From NCBI GenBank assembly GCA_900315665.1, contig OMZX01000026.1, positions 1 through 64,000 on the forward strand: a stretch of DNA of 64,000 nucleotides. Reading direction: 5' to 3'. Numbering within the stretch: the first letter of the stretch is position 1; the number at the start of each line of letters is the position of its first letter. Both the position numbers and the translations under genes were made by a program. The stretch is from an uncultured Eubacteriales bacterium. GTDB taxonomy: Bacteria; Bacillota; Clostridia; Lachnospirales; Lachnospiraceae. Shown in pieces: positions 1 to 8,546 of the stretch. The notes under the pieces were generated by a model that was not told the DNA's origin, searched no databases, and saw only the letters and a list, made by a program, of their open reading frames with translations.

Positions 1-230
1 TTTACGGGCGCAAACGCGCTGAAGGAGTTAAAATTCCACTAAGGATTATGAGTTTCGTTATTTGGTACCTTCATCAGGTTTCGATGAATAATTCAGGATA
101 AAATATATTTTTTCAGTTTTATTTAAGATTCGAGGATTACTTTATAAGCGCGTTGATGAAATATTCATAATTACAGAGATGTAATAATAAAACTTACGAC
201 AAATGTTATTGTTACAGGAGGGTAAACACT
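1..230. other. Left edge, mostly non-coding
   Basis: No convincing complete gene. Reading frame 1 is open from the first base to a stop at 40-42 (ending in LKELKFH) and could be the C-terminal tail of a gene lying to the left, but 13 codons are too few to be sure. The rest (about 43-230) is AT-rich and serves as the 5' region of the broken hydrolase gene that starts at 231, with its ribosome binding site (ggaggg) at about 217-222. Confidence 0.3.
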
Positions 231-1117
231 ATGATGCAGTGGAAGAAAATGATGAGACCGGTTTCTGTGGTGACAGTTTCCGCGATGCTTTTGGCAGGCT
301 GTGGCGGCACAAATCAGGCAGAGACGACAGCAGCGGCGACAACGTCAGCTGCCGAAGTGACGACCGAAGCAGCAGAGACGGAAACAACAGCTGCCGAGCC
401 AGAAGGAGCTGCCGCGGCAGAGATGCCGGCGCACCGGCCGGTGTCACAGATCTGAAGGCTGCGATCCGATATATTCGATACAACAGTGGAAACATTGCCG
501 GCAATACGGATGCAATCTTCAGCTTCGGTATGTCCGGCGGCGGTGCACAGTCTGCACTTCTGGGTGTGACCGGCGACTCCGCTCTATATGATGATTACCT
601 CGAAGCCATCGGTGCAGTGACAGGTGTCAGTGATGCAGTGCTCGGCTCACAGGCTTGGTGTCCGATCACCTCGCTTGATTCTGCGGATGAAGCCTATGAA
701 TGGAACATGGGTAACACCCGGTCAGGTTTGTCGGATGAGGAGCAGGCAATTTCTGATGATATGACGGCAGCCTATGCGGATTATATCAATGCGCTTGGTC
801 TCACAGATTCAGACGGAACGGTGCTTACGCTCGAGGAATCGGATGACGGCCGCTATCAGGCGGGCACCTATTATGAGTTTATCAAGGAGACGATCGAGGA
901 GTCGCTGAACAACTTCCTTTCCGACACGACCTTCCCGTATGATTCTTCAAGCGGCAATGAGCACTCCGCGGGCATGGGCCCGGACGGTGGCGGTCATGGC
1001 GGACCCGATGGCGGCCAGGGCGGCTTCGGCGGCCCGGACGGTACAGGAAAACCGGATGGTGCTCCTGATGAGAGTGCTTCTGCTGTGCGCAACTCAATGC
1101 TTGCATATTTTGTTTAG
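231..1117 (+). pseudogene. Broken subtype-B tannase / alpha-beta hydrolase lipoprotein
   Basis: The ATG at 231 follows a good ribosome binding site and opens a lipoprotein leader: basic start, hydrophobic core, lipobox LLAGCGG, then a Thr/Ala/Glu-rich linker. That frame stops at 455. From about 430 a different frame (+1) carries conserved hydrolase sequence: GVTDLKAAIRYIRYN, then the nucleophile elbow FGMSGGGAQS around 523-552, then the region typical of secreted Lachnospiraceae tannase/feruloyl-esterase-like proteins (CPITSLDSADEAYEW). The part normally lying between linker and GVTDLKAA is missing. The C-terminus also ends early, in a Gly-rich stretch at 1117, where full proteins of this family continue for a further 150-200 residues. 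I read it as an internal deletion with frame loss plus a 3' truncation. The end overlaps the convergent MATE gene by 4 bases. Unlikely to give an active enzyme. Confidence 0.75.
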
Positions 1118-2445
1118 TGGTATTTTCTCTTCACCCGCCGGAACATGATGAGGCAGAGGATGATCTGCGTGATGGTTGAGCAGGGCGTGGCGAGACCGAT
1201 GAAGAAGAGGCGGGTCGTGAGCCGGGACATCGCGAAGGCAACCGGGATGCGGACACAGAATGCGCCGATGATGCCCTGCGCCATGACGAACAGTGTTTCA
1301 CCGGCGCCATTGTAAAAGCCGATGAAACAGAACAGGAAGCAGGTGAGAAGACAGTCAATCGAGTATGCCTTCAGGTAATCGGCTGCCTGTGCGATGACGG
1401 CAGCATCCTTCGTGAAGAAGCCGCACAGGATGTCACCATGAAAGAACGACAGGAAAAACATCAGCACACCGAACATAAAGGAAAGCCGGATGCCATAGGA
1501 CAGTGTCTTATAGGACCGGTCGTATTTGGCGGCGCCGATATTCTGCGCGACGAATGCCGCCATCGACTGCATAAATGCACTCGGTACCAGCATGATGAAG
1601 CCGCAAACCTTCTCCGCGACGCCGACGCCGGCACTCGCATCGACACCGAGCCGGTTGATGATCGCCATGATGACGAGGAAGGACATGCCGACCAGGAAGT
1701 CCTGCAGTGCGATGGGGAAGCCGATCGCGAGGATCCGCTTGACGATTTCCATCTGCGGACGGAGCGAATGACGCGTAAACGCAAAGGGAAGAGACCGGCG
1801 ACTGATAAGCACCAGCGAGACGATCACAGAAAGAAGCTGCGCGAGCACCGTCGCAAGAGCCGCGCCTGCCGCACCCATATGAAGCACGGAAACGAAATAG
1901 AGATCTCCGAAAATATTTGCGACGCACGCGATACCGACTGCCATGAGCGGCGTCTTCGAATCACCAAGTCCCCGGAAAATACTGCCGAGGATGTTATACG
2001 CGACGATGACTAAGAAACCTGCACCACAGATTGAGATATACTGCGTGGTTTGCGTAAATGCTGCCGCCGGCGCGTTCATCACACCCGCGAGCATATTTCT
2101 CCCGAAAATCGTGAAAAACGTAAGCATTATCGCGATGATGCCGAAGAAGGTGATGCCGGTGCCGATCGTGTCACCGGCCTTTTCTGTTTCGCCACGGCCG
2201 ATCTGCTGACCGAGCGCGACTGTTACGCCCATACTGAAGCTCGTTACGACGTTTGTGAGTGTCATGAGGAGCATCGAGCCGGTCGATACGCCCGAAACAT
2301 CCTCGCTCGTCCCGAAGTGCCCGACCACGAGAAGGTCGACCGCGCCGTACATCGCCTGTAAGAAAAGCGCTGCCAGCACCGGCAGCATGAAAGATAAAAG
2401 GGGTTTTAAGATCTTCCCCTCTGTAAAATTATGAACCTGTTCCAT
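1114..2445 (-). CDS. MATE family efflux transporter
   Basis: 443 residues, normal for the multidrug and toxic compound extrusion family, which exports cationic drugs or metabolites using a Na+ or H+ gradient. The N-terminus (FTEGKILKPLLSFMLPVLAA) and the following segment GAVDLLVVGHFG are typical of clostridial MatE proteins. About 12 hydrophobic segments in two related halves are visible, the second half starting near residue 235 (AIGFPIALQDFL). The ribosome binding site before the ATG at 2445 is weak. The stop falls against the truncated hydrolase on the opposite strand, so the two are convergent with no room for a terminator between them. The substrate cannot be predicted. Confidence 0.9.
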   Translation of the reverse strand: MEQVHNFTEGKILKPLLSFMLPVLAALFLQAMYGAVDLLVVGHFGTSEDVSGVSTGSMLLMTLTNVVTSFSMGVTVALGQQIGRGETEKAGDTIGTGITFFGIIAIMLTFFTIFGRNMLAGVMNAPAAAFTQTTQYISICGAGFLVIVAYNILGSIFRGLGDSKTPLMAVGIACVANIFGDLYFVSVLHMGAAGAALATVLAQLLSVIVSLVLISRRSLPFAFTRHSLRPQMEIVKRILAIGFPIALQDFLVGMSFLVIMAIINRLGVDASAGVGVAEKVCGFIMLVPSAFMQSMAAFVAQNIGAAKYDRSYKTLSYGIRLSFMFGVLMFFLSFFHGDILCGFFTKDAAVIAQAADYLKAYSIDCLLTCFLFCFIGFYNGAGETLFVMAQGIIGAFCVRIPVAFAMSRLTTRLFFIGLATPCSTITQIILCLIMFRRVKRKYH

Positions 2446-2527
2446 GTCGATATGGAGGATGTTTCATGAGATTTACATGATATAATAAAGAAAATTTGTT
2501 TGGAAATCGGAGTATTTTGACTGAAAA

Positions 2528-2902
2528 ATGGAGCAAAGATTACGTACAGTCACAATTGAAATAGGCACGTTCATCCTGCTCTGTGGTATCGATCTGCTGG
2601 TTTTCAGTATCACAGGGCATGGTATTCCGTGCGCTTTTCGGCTTCTTACAGGATATTTATGTCCGGGCTGCGGGATCACGCATGCCTGCATCGCGATTCT
2701 GCATGGTGACCTGCAAGGTGCGTTTCGGGACAATGCGCTCTCCGTGACCTTACTACCGGTGCTTCTTTTTTATTTCGCCGTAAAGCTCGTGGGATATATC
2801 AGGACCGGAAGGCTCGACCTCAGTATAGTAGAGGACATTTTTCTACTCTTATGCTTTTTAATTTGTGTTTTATATGCTATTCTTAGGAATGTGAATTTAT
2901 AA
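2528..2902 (+). CDS. DUF2752 small membrane protein
   Basis: 124 residues. The stretch CPGCGITHACIAILHGDL (about residues 51-68) is the hallmark of the DUF2752 family: a CPGCG motif followed by a conserved region and a second membrane helix. Three to four hydrophobic segments span most of the protein, so it is an inner membrane protein of unknown function. It is divergent from the MATE gene and is followed after 58 bases by the zinc-ribbon/DUF898 gene on the same strand. In many Firmicutes DUF2752 proteins sit next to zinc-ribbon membrane proteins, as here, which suggests a joint but undefined envelope role. Confidence 0.8.
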   Translation: MEQRLRTVTIEIGTFILLCGIDLLVFSITGHGIPCAFRLLTGYLCPGCGITHACIAILHGDLQGAFRDNALSVTLLPVLLFYFAVKLVGYIRTGRLDLSIVEDIFLLLCFLICVLYAILRNVNL

Positions 2903-2960
2903 AAACTTTATAAATTCACGCAATTTTAAGAATGTTGTAAAACACGAAAGGGGTAAGGGT

Positions 2961-4502
2961 ATGTTTTGTCCGAATTGTGGAAGTAAGGTGCCGGATGGCA
3001 GTAAATTCTGTCCGAGCTGCGGCGCACCGCTTCCAGAGAATGATACGGTAAAGGCGGATGAAAATAAGCAGGAGAATCTTGGTGATAAGCTGAGCAGCGG
3101 TATCGACCGTCTCGGCTCTATGCTTGGGGATGGCATCGATCAGGCTGCGAAGGATATCAAAAAGGACTTTCAGAAAACCGGTGATGAATTCCAGAAGGAT
3201 GCAGAAACTGCACAGGAGAAGCATCGGCAGTTTACGGAGCAGTTCAATGCCTACAAGACGAATCTTCATGATACGTTTGATGAAGGCGGAAAGAAGAACT
3301 GGAAGGATTATCTGACACCGGAAAATTATGAGAAGTTGATGGCAATCAGTCCATTTCTTCCACTTGCTTTTATGATTGTCGGTGCTGTAATCATTGGATT
3401 CTTGACGAGACTTTTCTATATTCCGGGAATCGGTAAGCTTGTACAGCTGCTTTCCTTCCTGCTCCGGGTGCTGTTTGTTGCGGCATCGGTTGCCGGTGCA
3501 GCAGCGGCCTGCGTGACGATTTCTTCGAATCGTGAGAAGCAGTCACAGTGGGGCTACATCGGGCTTGCCGGCGCGTGTCTCGCATGCTTTACCTGTATCG
3601 GAATTTTCTTCCACTGGTCGAGGATGCTGATGTGGCTTCTTTCACTGATTACCTTTGTACTTGGCCTCGAGGAAATGGCAAGAGTCGTGCTTTTGAACAG
3701 AGGCATCGAGACGGAACCGCATACCGAAGAGGAAAAGGCGGCTTTCCAAGAAGCAATCAGGAAGGCACAGGCAGCAGGCAAAAAGGAAGAAGCAGAGAGT
3801 GAAAGACAGGCAGCAGAAGTGAAGACAGAAGCACCTGCGGTCGGTGCAGCTGCCGGAAATCCAGGTGGTGTAGGCATTGACCAGAAGCTGTCTTATTTCG
3901 ACGGTTCAGGGTTTACGCTGCTTGGATATATGCTTCTGACTGTGCTGGTGAGCGGACTGACCTGTGGTCTCGCGGCACCATGGATGCTGGTTATCGTATA
4001 TCGCTGGCGGATGGCGCATACTGTGATCGATGGAAAGCGGCTTGAGTTCAAGGGAACGGGCGGATCGCTGTTTGGACATTATATCATTTGGGAGATTCTC
4101 ACGGTGATCACCTGCGGCATCTATAGCTTCTTTATGCATGTCGCGATGACGAGATGGATGTGGCAGCATACCTGCTATGCCGGTGAGCCGGATACACTTG
4201 GTCAGTTCGATGGTAACAGCTTCGAGTATTTCGGTTATGGATTGCTGTCAGCGATTCTTAACACAGTAACCTGCTGTATCGCGACGCCGTGGACGATTGT
4301 CATGATCCAGCGCTGGGAGACAAGACACACGATCGTCGGCAGGGACCGTATGGCATTTGATGGTACCGCACTTGGTATGTTTGGTATGGTGCTGCTGCAG
4401 ATTATTCTCTGCATCATCACGCTTGGTATCTATACGCCGTGGGCTGTCGTGCGGATCACGAAATATGTGATTCGGCATACGCATGTATATCAGGGCGTTT
4501 GA
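2961..4502 (+). CDS. Zinc-ribbon protein with repeated DUF898-like membrane modules
   Basis: 513 residues with a clear start after aaggggtaagggt. Residues 1-22 form a zinc ribbon with four cysteines (C3, C6, C17, C20: FCPNCG and FCPSCG). A charged, probably helical region follows to about 110, then four hydrophobic segments (about 130-255) and an acidic/Ala-rich linker. From about residue 310 to the end there are four related modules of about 50 residues, each with an F-x-G start, a hydrophobic helix containing a T-C-G or T-L-G turn, then PW and RW-x-x-x-HT-like positions. This matches the DUF898 (YjgN-like) membrane family. Function unknown. Probably cotranscribed with the DUF2752 gene, and followed by a strong hairpin. 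Confidence 0.8.
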   Translation: MFCPNCGSKVPDGSKFCPSCGAPLPENDTVKADENKQENLGDKLSSGIDRLGSMLGDGIDQAAKDIKKDFQKTGDEFQKDAETAQEKHRQFTEQFNAYKTNLHDTFDEGGKKNWKDYLTPENYEKLMAISPFLPLAFMIVGAVIIGFLTRLFYIPGIGKLVQLLSFLLRVLFVAASVAGAAAACVTISSNREKQSQWGYIGLAGACLACFTCIGIFFHWSRMLMWLLSLITFVLGLEEMARVVLLNRGIETEPHTEEEKAAFQEAIRKAQAAGKKEEAESERQAAEVKTEAPAVGAAAGNPGGVGIDQKLSYFDGSGFTLLGYMLLTVLVSGLTCGLAAPWMLVIVYRWRMAHTVIDGKRLEFKGTGGSLFGHYIIWEILTVITCGIYSFFMHVAMTRWMWQHTCYAGEPDTLGQFDGNSFEYFGYGLLSAILNTVTCCIATPWTIVMIQRWETRHTIVGRDRMAFDGTALGMFGMVLLQIILCIITLGIYTPWAVVRITKYVIRHTHVYQGV

Positions 4503-4524
4503 TATTAAATAAAAAATGGTGCTT

Positions 4525-4580
4525 AGCAGAAGTGGCCGACACGATAGCCTTTGAATGCCATCGTGTCGGCCACTTCTGCT
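4525..4580. terminator. Bidirectional terminator with perfect 21-bp stem
   Basis: Arms 4525-4545 and 4560-4580 are perfect reverse complements (21 bp) around a 14-base loop. An A-run lies to the left and TTTTT to the right, so it can end both the DUF898 gene (+) and the C-S lyase gene (-), which converge here. The outer part, AGCAGAAGTG, is shared with the hairpin at 30735-30804. Confidence 0.75.
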
Positions 4581-4612
4581 GAACACAATGTTTTTGCTTT
4601 AAGTCAATCCGG

Positions 4613-5833
4613 TTAATCGGTGAACACCAGTTTCTCCATCCGGTCGAAGGCTTCCTTGATCCGTTTCGTCGGGGAGGCGAGGTTCAGGCGGATGGACTCG
4701 GGTGCCTGGAAGAGGCCGCCGTCCTGCCAGCCGATGCCGTAATCCCAGCCTTTATGAAGGAGCTCCTTCTGCGTCATGTTGTGAGACGCAAGATAGTCGT
4801 GGCAGTCGAGGAACATCATGTAAGTGCCTTCAGTACGGAACGTAGATACGCCATTGAGCGTATTTCTGACTGCATCATACGAAAGATTTACGTTATCGGA
4901 CAGCACCGGCAGAAGCTGCGTAAGCCAGTTGTTTCCTTCCTCACTGTAGGCGCCGATGAGGGCGTGCTCAGAGAAGACATTCATGCTGTTATAGACAAGT
5001 CTCGCGCTTATACTCTGCACGCGTTCGCGAACAGTCTTATTGTAAATGATGCTGTAGGAGCCGATGAGACCGGCGAGATTAAAGGTCTTCGATGGTGCAT
5101 AGAGCGCGACCACATGGTCATGTGCCCAGTCGCTTACCGATTGTGCCGGGGTGTAGACATTGTCATTCATCATGAGGTCGGACCAGATTTCATCGGAGAT
5201 GACAGCGCAGTCGTTTCGCTCGTAAACCTCCATCGCCTTTGTGATCTCGTCACGGGTCCAGACGCGGCCACAGGGATTATGCGGGTTGCAGAAGATCGCG
5301 ACGTGGATATGGTTCTTCTTGATCTGACGGTCCATGTCGTCGTAGTCCATGCGCCAGGTGCCATCCGCTTCCCGAAGAAGCGGCGAATGGACGATCCTGT
5401 AGCCATTGGACGATAACGCGTTTGTGAAACCTACATAGGTCGGGCTGTGCAGGAGGACGGCATCGCCCGGTGCGGCATAGACTTTCAATGCTGACACCAG
5501 TCCACCCAGCACACCATTTTCATAGCCGATTGCATCAGTCGGAATGTCATCCGTGTGCTTCCGGAGTTTATGCCAGTATTTGATCGCTTCGAAATATTCG
5601 CCGCTCGGACTGAAGTAGCCGAAGGCCGGATGCTTCGCACGCGCGATGATCGCCTCCGTGACAGAATCCGCCGTCGGGAAATTCATATCGGCAACCCACA
5701 TCGGGATGACATCGTAGCCATCCTTCGGTTTCGATGGCGCGAAGCCGGCATACTTCGGATTTCCGATGGCGTCGACAGCCATCGCATCATGGCAACGCCG
5801 ATCGAGTAAGGTTTCGAAATCGTATTTTTTCAT
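4613..5833 (-). CDS. MalY/PatB-family PLP-dependent cystathionine beta-lyase
   Basis: 406 residues, full length for the MalY/PatB group of fold-type I pyridoxal-phosphate enzymes, which cleave cystathionine or cysteine to thiol, pyruvate and ammonia. It starts MKKYDFETLLDRRCHDAMA and has the family signature MWVADMNFPTADSV near residue 45. The PLP-binding Lys lies in APSKTFNLAGL (about K249), the Asp and Glu in ISDEIWSD (about 212-219), and FCNPHNPCGR at 181-190 is the substrate loop. The start at 5833 has a GGAGG site 6 bases upstream. It stands alone, with 305 bases of AT-rich DNA in front. An aminotransferase role is possible but less likely given the MalY-type motifs. Confidence 0.88.
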   Translation of the reverse strand: MKKYDFETLLDRRCHDAMAVDAIGNPKYAGFAPSKPKDGYDVIPMWVADMNFPTADSVTEAIIARAKHPAFGYFSPSGEYFEAIKYWHKLRKHTDDIPTDAIGYENGVLGGLVSALKVYAAPGDAVLLHSPTYVGFTNALSSNGYRIVHSPLLREADGTWRMDYDDMDRQIKKNHIHVAIFCNPHNPCGRVWTRDEITKAMEVYERNDCAVISDEIWSDLMMNDNVYTPAQSVSDWAHDHVVALYAPSKTFNLAGLIGSYSIIYNKTVRERVQSISARLVYNSMNVFSEHALIGAYSEEGNNWLTQLLPVLSDNVNLSYDAVRNTLNGVSTFRTEGTYMMFLDCHDYLASHNMTQKELLHKGWDYGIGWQDGGLFQAPESIRLNLASPTKRIKEAFDRMEKLVFTD

Positions 5834-6138
5834 AACGCCTCCTAAGGTAGGATTTAGTTTGTGCTATACACTGTTTTTCAAACATATAATCTGAATGTTA
5901 TCAGTAATACGTACAATGACACGAGTATCATAACACATATTTATACACTTAGGGCTTAAAATAATTCATACATCATATCAAAAAGGGAAAGTGAATGCGC
6001 AAATAGTCGTATTGAATTATGTTAATATAAAATGCACCTTAAATTAACGTTTATTTTTAAAGTAAACTGCGGTAAAAAATGACGTTAATATAAAGTACAG
6101 TTTAGATTAACGTCATTTCGGAGAGGAAAAATATGTTT
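5834..6138. other. AT-rich intergenic region upstream of C-S lyase
   Basis: No gene seen. It contains the promoter region of the minus-strand C-S lyase gene and the 3' end of the amylase transcript. The right half holds the duplicated dyad element listed separately. Confidence 0.6.
6021..6113. repeat. Two copies of a 30-bp dyad element
   Basis: Copy 1 (6021-6050) and copy 2 (6084-6113) match at 25 of 30 positions. Both begin GTTAATATAAA and end ATTAACGT, so each is itself an imperfect inverted repeat; copy 2 extends to AAATGACGTTAAT...ATTAACGTCATTT. Starts are 63 bases apart. On the minus strand copy 2 is followed by TTTTTT and could be the amylase terminator. The duplication would also fit a pair of operators for the C-S lyase gene. 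Confidence 0.6.
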
Positions 6139-7437
6139 TCATCGGTTGGAAATGATGATAGCTTCTCCACTCGTGGTAAGTACATTTTCATAAATATCAA
6201 CACGTTCATTTGTAAGGAGATTTGTATAACTTCCGTTTGCTAAGTCAACCTGCACGGATGCCGGCTGGCCTTTCGCCGGGAAGATGCCAAGGATTTTATG
6301 CTGATGGTCGATACTGTTCTCCGTGTCCGTGATCACCATGACATCGCCCTTTGCCTCAGCATGGAAGGTGAAATCGATGAACAGCGGATCCTGACGGAGC
6401 TCCTTGCACTTTGACATGAGGCTTGAGAGGTCGATCGCCGGCGTCTTTTCCCACTGTAGCGTGTCCTTATCGAAGAGTGTCGGCGTATGGGTCATGGCCT
6501 GCTCCTGTCCGTTATAGAGCATGACGGGGCCCTTCAGAAGATAGAGCATCGCCGTCCAGTTCCGGAGGGCCTGCTCATTTGGAATCAGGGCATGCGCCCG
6601 CGGACGATCATGATTTTCGAGGCACCGCGCTTTCATGTAGTTGCCCGGGTAGGTAAATTCCTGCCGGTTCAAGGCATTGGCATAATCCGCGAGCGGTGCG
6701 GCGCCGGTCAGGACGGACTTGAACGTCGTGTAGATATCGTAGTCATAGGTGATGTCGAACGCGTCGTAGAGCTCACTGTCCGAGAGCGCAGTGAGATCGC
6801 GGCTTCTTAAGAAGACAATGAAATCGGGATCCACGGATTCGGCGAGCCAGAGTGCATCCGGGCGGACCTCGGCGACAGCAGCACGGGCCTCCTCCCAGAA
6901 AGCCTTCGGCTCACCGGATGCGACATCGCAGCGGAAGCCATCGACGAAGCCGGCCCAATAGCGGAGTGTCTCAATCAGATAGTTCCAGAGATCATGATTC
7001 GAGAAATCGAGGTCGATCACGTCCCACCAGTCGCCGACCTGATTGCCGAAGGAGCCATCGGGTTTATGATAGAAGTATTCTGGATAAACCTTCGAAAGCA
7101 GCGAATCCGGGCTCGTATGATGATATACGACGTCAATGATTACCTTCATGCCTTCGCGGTGGATCGCGTGGCAGAGGGACTTGAAATCATCGAGTGTGCC
7201 GAACTCCGGATTGATGGTACGATAGTCAGAGATTGCATACGGCGAGCCAAGACTTCCCTTACGATTCTTTTCACCGACCGGCTGAATCGGCATGAGCCAG
7301 ATAATATCGGTGCCGAGAGCCTTGATGCGCGGCAGATCCTCCTCGACGGCGCGGAAGGTGCCGGATTCACTGTAATTTCTGACAAAAATCGAATAGATGA
7401 CCTGCTGACGAAGACTTAATTCTGTGTTGGCAGCCAT
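6139..7437 (-). CDS. GH13 alpha-amylase family glycosidase
   Basis: 432 residues, with no signal peptide, so an intracellular GH13 enzyme acting on oligomeric alpha-glucans. Conserved GH13 regions are visible in order: DVVYHH (102-107), GFRCDVAS with the nucleophile Asp at about 171, LWLAES with the acid/base Glu at about 200, and ENHDRPR with the transition-state Asp at about 277. The protein is shorter than most amylases but covers the whole barrel and a small C-terminal beta domain (from about 365). It is a single gene with the ribosome binding site aaaggagaaaac before the ATG at 7437. It may work with the glycogen phosphorylase at 30832. The exact substrate is unknown. Confidence 0.88.
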   Translation of the reverse strand: MAANTELSLRQQVIYSIFVRNYSESGTFRAVEEDLPRIKALGTDIIWLMPIQPVGEKNRKGSLGSPYAISDYRTINPEFGTLDDFKSLCHAIHREGMKVIIDVVYHHTSPDSLLSKVYPEYFYHKPDGSFGNQVGDWWDVIDLDFSNHDLWNYLIETLRYWAGFVDGFRCDVASGEPKAFWEEARAAVAEVRPDALWLAESVDPDFIVFLRSRDLTALSDSELYDAFDITYDYDIYTTFKSVLTGAAPLADYANALNRQEFTYPGNYMKARCLENHDRPRAHALIPNEQALRNWTAMLYLLKGPVMLYNGQEQAMTHTPTLFDKDTLQWEKTPAIDLSSLMSKCKELRQDPLFIDFTFHAEAKGDVMVITDTENSIDHQHKILGIFPAKGQPASVQVDLANGSYTNLLTNERVDIYENVLTTSGEAIIISNR

Positions 7438-7591
7438 GTGTTTTCTCCTTTTTCTGCATTTTCGATATCTGATTCTTCATACTGCTACAATAGCCTGATT
7501 ACAAGGCTTATTGAAATCTGTAGCCTGATTTTTGCATTCTTGGAATGTGCCTTACAATCGATTCTCTCATTTCATCTTGCCGCAGAGACGA

Positions 7592-8395
7592 TTAAGAATC
7601 TGTGGTCTTTGTAGTCGTTCCCTTGAACTGATATTTCTTCAGATCCACCTTTCCGTCGATAACCTCGATGCCATCCGCCCGGAGTCGGTTGGCCTGCTCC
7701 TCAGGTCCGCCAAATGCAAACGCCCCGGACAATCGTCCCTGTGAATTTACGATGCGATAGCAGGGCACATGTTCGGGGTCCGGATTGTGATGAAGTGCAT
7801 TCCCGACCGCCCGCATCATCCGGGGATTTCCTGCCATCTCAGCAATCTGCTGATAGGTGGCGACGGTTCCCTTCGGCACCTTTTTTACGGCTTCATAGAT
7901 CCGCTTCGTCGGAGTGTCCGTCACAAGCTGATGGCTTTTATCGATATAAAGCTTCAGATCTTCGAGTGATACGGTGCCATCGAGCAGCACCGTGATCCAG
8001 TGATTTTTATTCATGTGATAAGCAGGTAGGATTCCCTCCTGCCCCGCCATAAACGCGATGAAGCCGGGGTCCGCCTTTAATGTGAGAACATCCACCACAG
8101 TATCGTCTGCGTTTCCGGAATTCCTTCGCGATAAAGTATCATCTTTTTCGTTTCCGGAATTCCTTCGCGATACGAAATCATCTAAAGCGCCTCCTAAACG
8201 TTCAGGCGTCCGAGAAGCATTCTCTCGAAGAGCGAGGTTCTTCCGCTTTACAGACATATATAAGGCAAACCATTTATCAGAGGATGGGTCTCTGAAGATA
8301 GCATTATCCGGGTCAGAGGCCCACGGATGCTCCTCTTTCACAGAGTATGTAGCTAAAATATATTTTCTGATTTGCAGTAATAGTTTGCTGGTCAT
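7592..8395 (-). CDS. MmcQ/YjbR domain fused to O6-alkylguanine-type alkyltransferase
   Basis: 267 residues from the ATG at 8395, which has AAGGA six bases upstream (an ATG at 8410 is the alternative). The N-terminal part (about 1-155) resembles the MmcQ/YjbR fold: KEEHPWASDPDNAIFRD and later HMNKNHWITVLLDG. The C-terminal part (about 160-267) is the DNA methyltransferase/ATL fold, with GTVATYQQIAEMAGNPR, a recognition helix RAVGNALHHNP, and the acceptor cysteine in HVPCYRI (about C212). The canonical motif is PCHR, so His is replaced by Tyr here; the Cys is kept. The likely role is repair or signalling of alkylated bases. A 13-residue tandem duplication sits inside the YjbR domain (about 76-100). 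Confidence 0.82.
   Translation of the reverse strand: MTSKLLLQIRKYILATYSVKEEHPWASDPDNAIFRDPSSDKWFALYMSVKRKNLALRENASRTPERLGGALDDFVSRRNSGNEKDDTLSRRNSGNADDTVVDVLTLKADPGFIAFMAGQEGILPAYHMNKNHWITVLLDGTVSLEDLKLYIDKSHQLVTDTPTKRIYEAVKKVPKGTVATYQQIAEMAGNPRMMRAVGNALHHNPDPEHVPCYRIVNSQGRLSGAFAFGGPEEQANRLRADGIEVIDGKVDLKKYQFKGTTTKTTDS
8110..8172. repeat. Intragenic tandem repeat, 24-bp identical units 39 bp apart
   Basis: The 24-base unit at 8110-8133 recurs exactly at 8149-8172. It contains the palindrome TTCCGGAA/GGAATTCC. The 39-base period equals 13 codons, so the reading frame is kept and the encoded protein shows SRRNSGN twice. It falls in a loop of the YjbR-like domain. Confidence 0.85.
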
Positions 8396-8546
8396 AGACA
8401 ATCCTTGCATGAATAAGATGTTTACAATTTTTTATATCTTTTTATATCTTGCGTTTTGATTTATATGTTTTTATAGGTTATAGAACAAAAGGAATATATT
8501 ACAAACTGGAATATATGATGGTATCCTGATAAGATAGTACTTCTTT

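Noticed and set aside
1438..2013. 191-residue plus-strand frame inside the MATE gene
   Set aside because: Mirrors the MATE coding frame, has no recognisable domain and an implausible His/Arg/Asp-rich composition.
4754..5416. 220-residue plus-strand frame inside the C-S lyase gene
   Set aside because: Antisense to a clearly conserved enzyme; no start signal.
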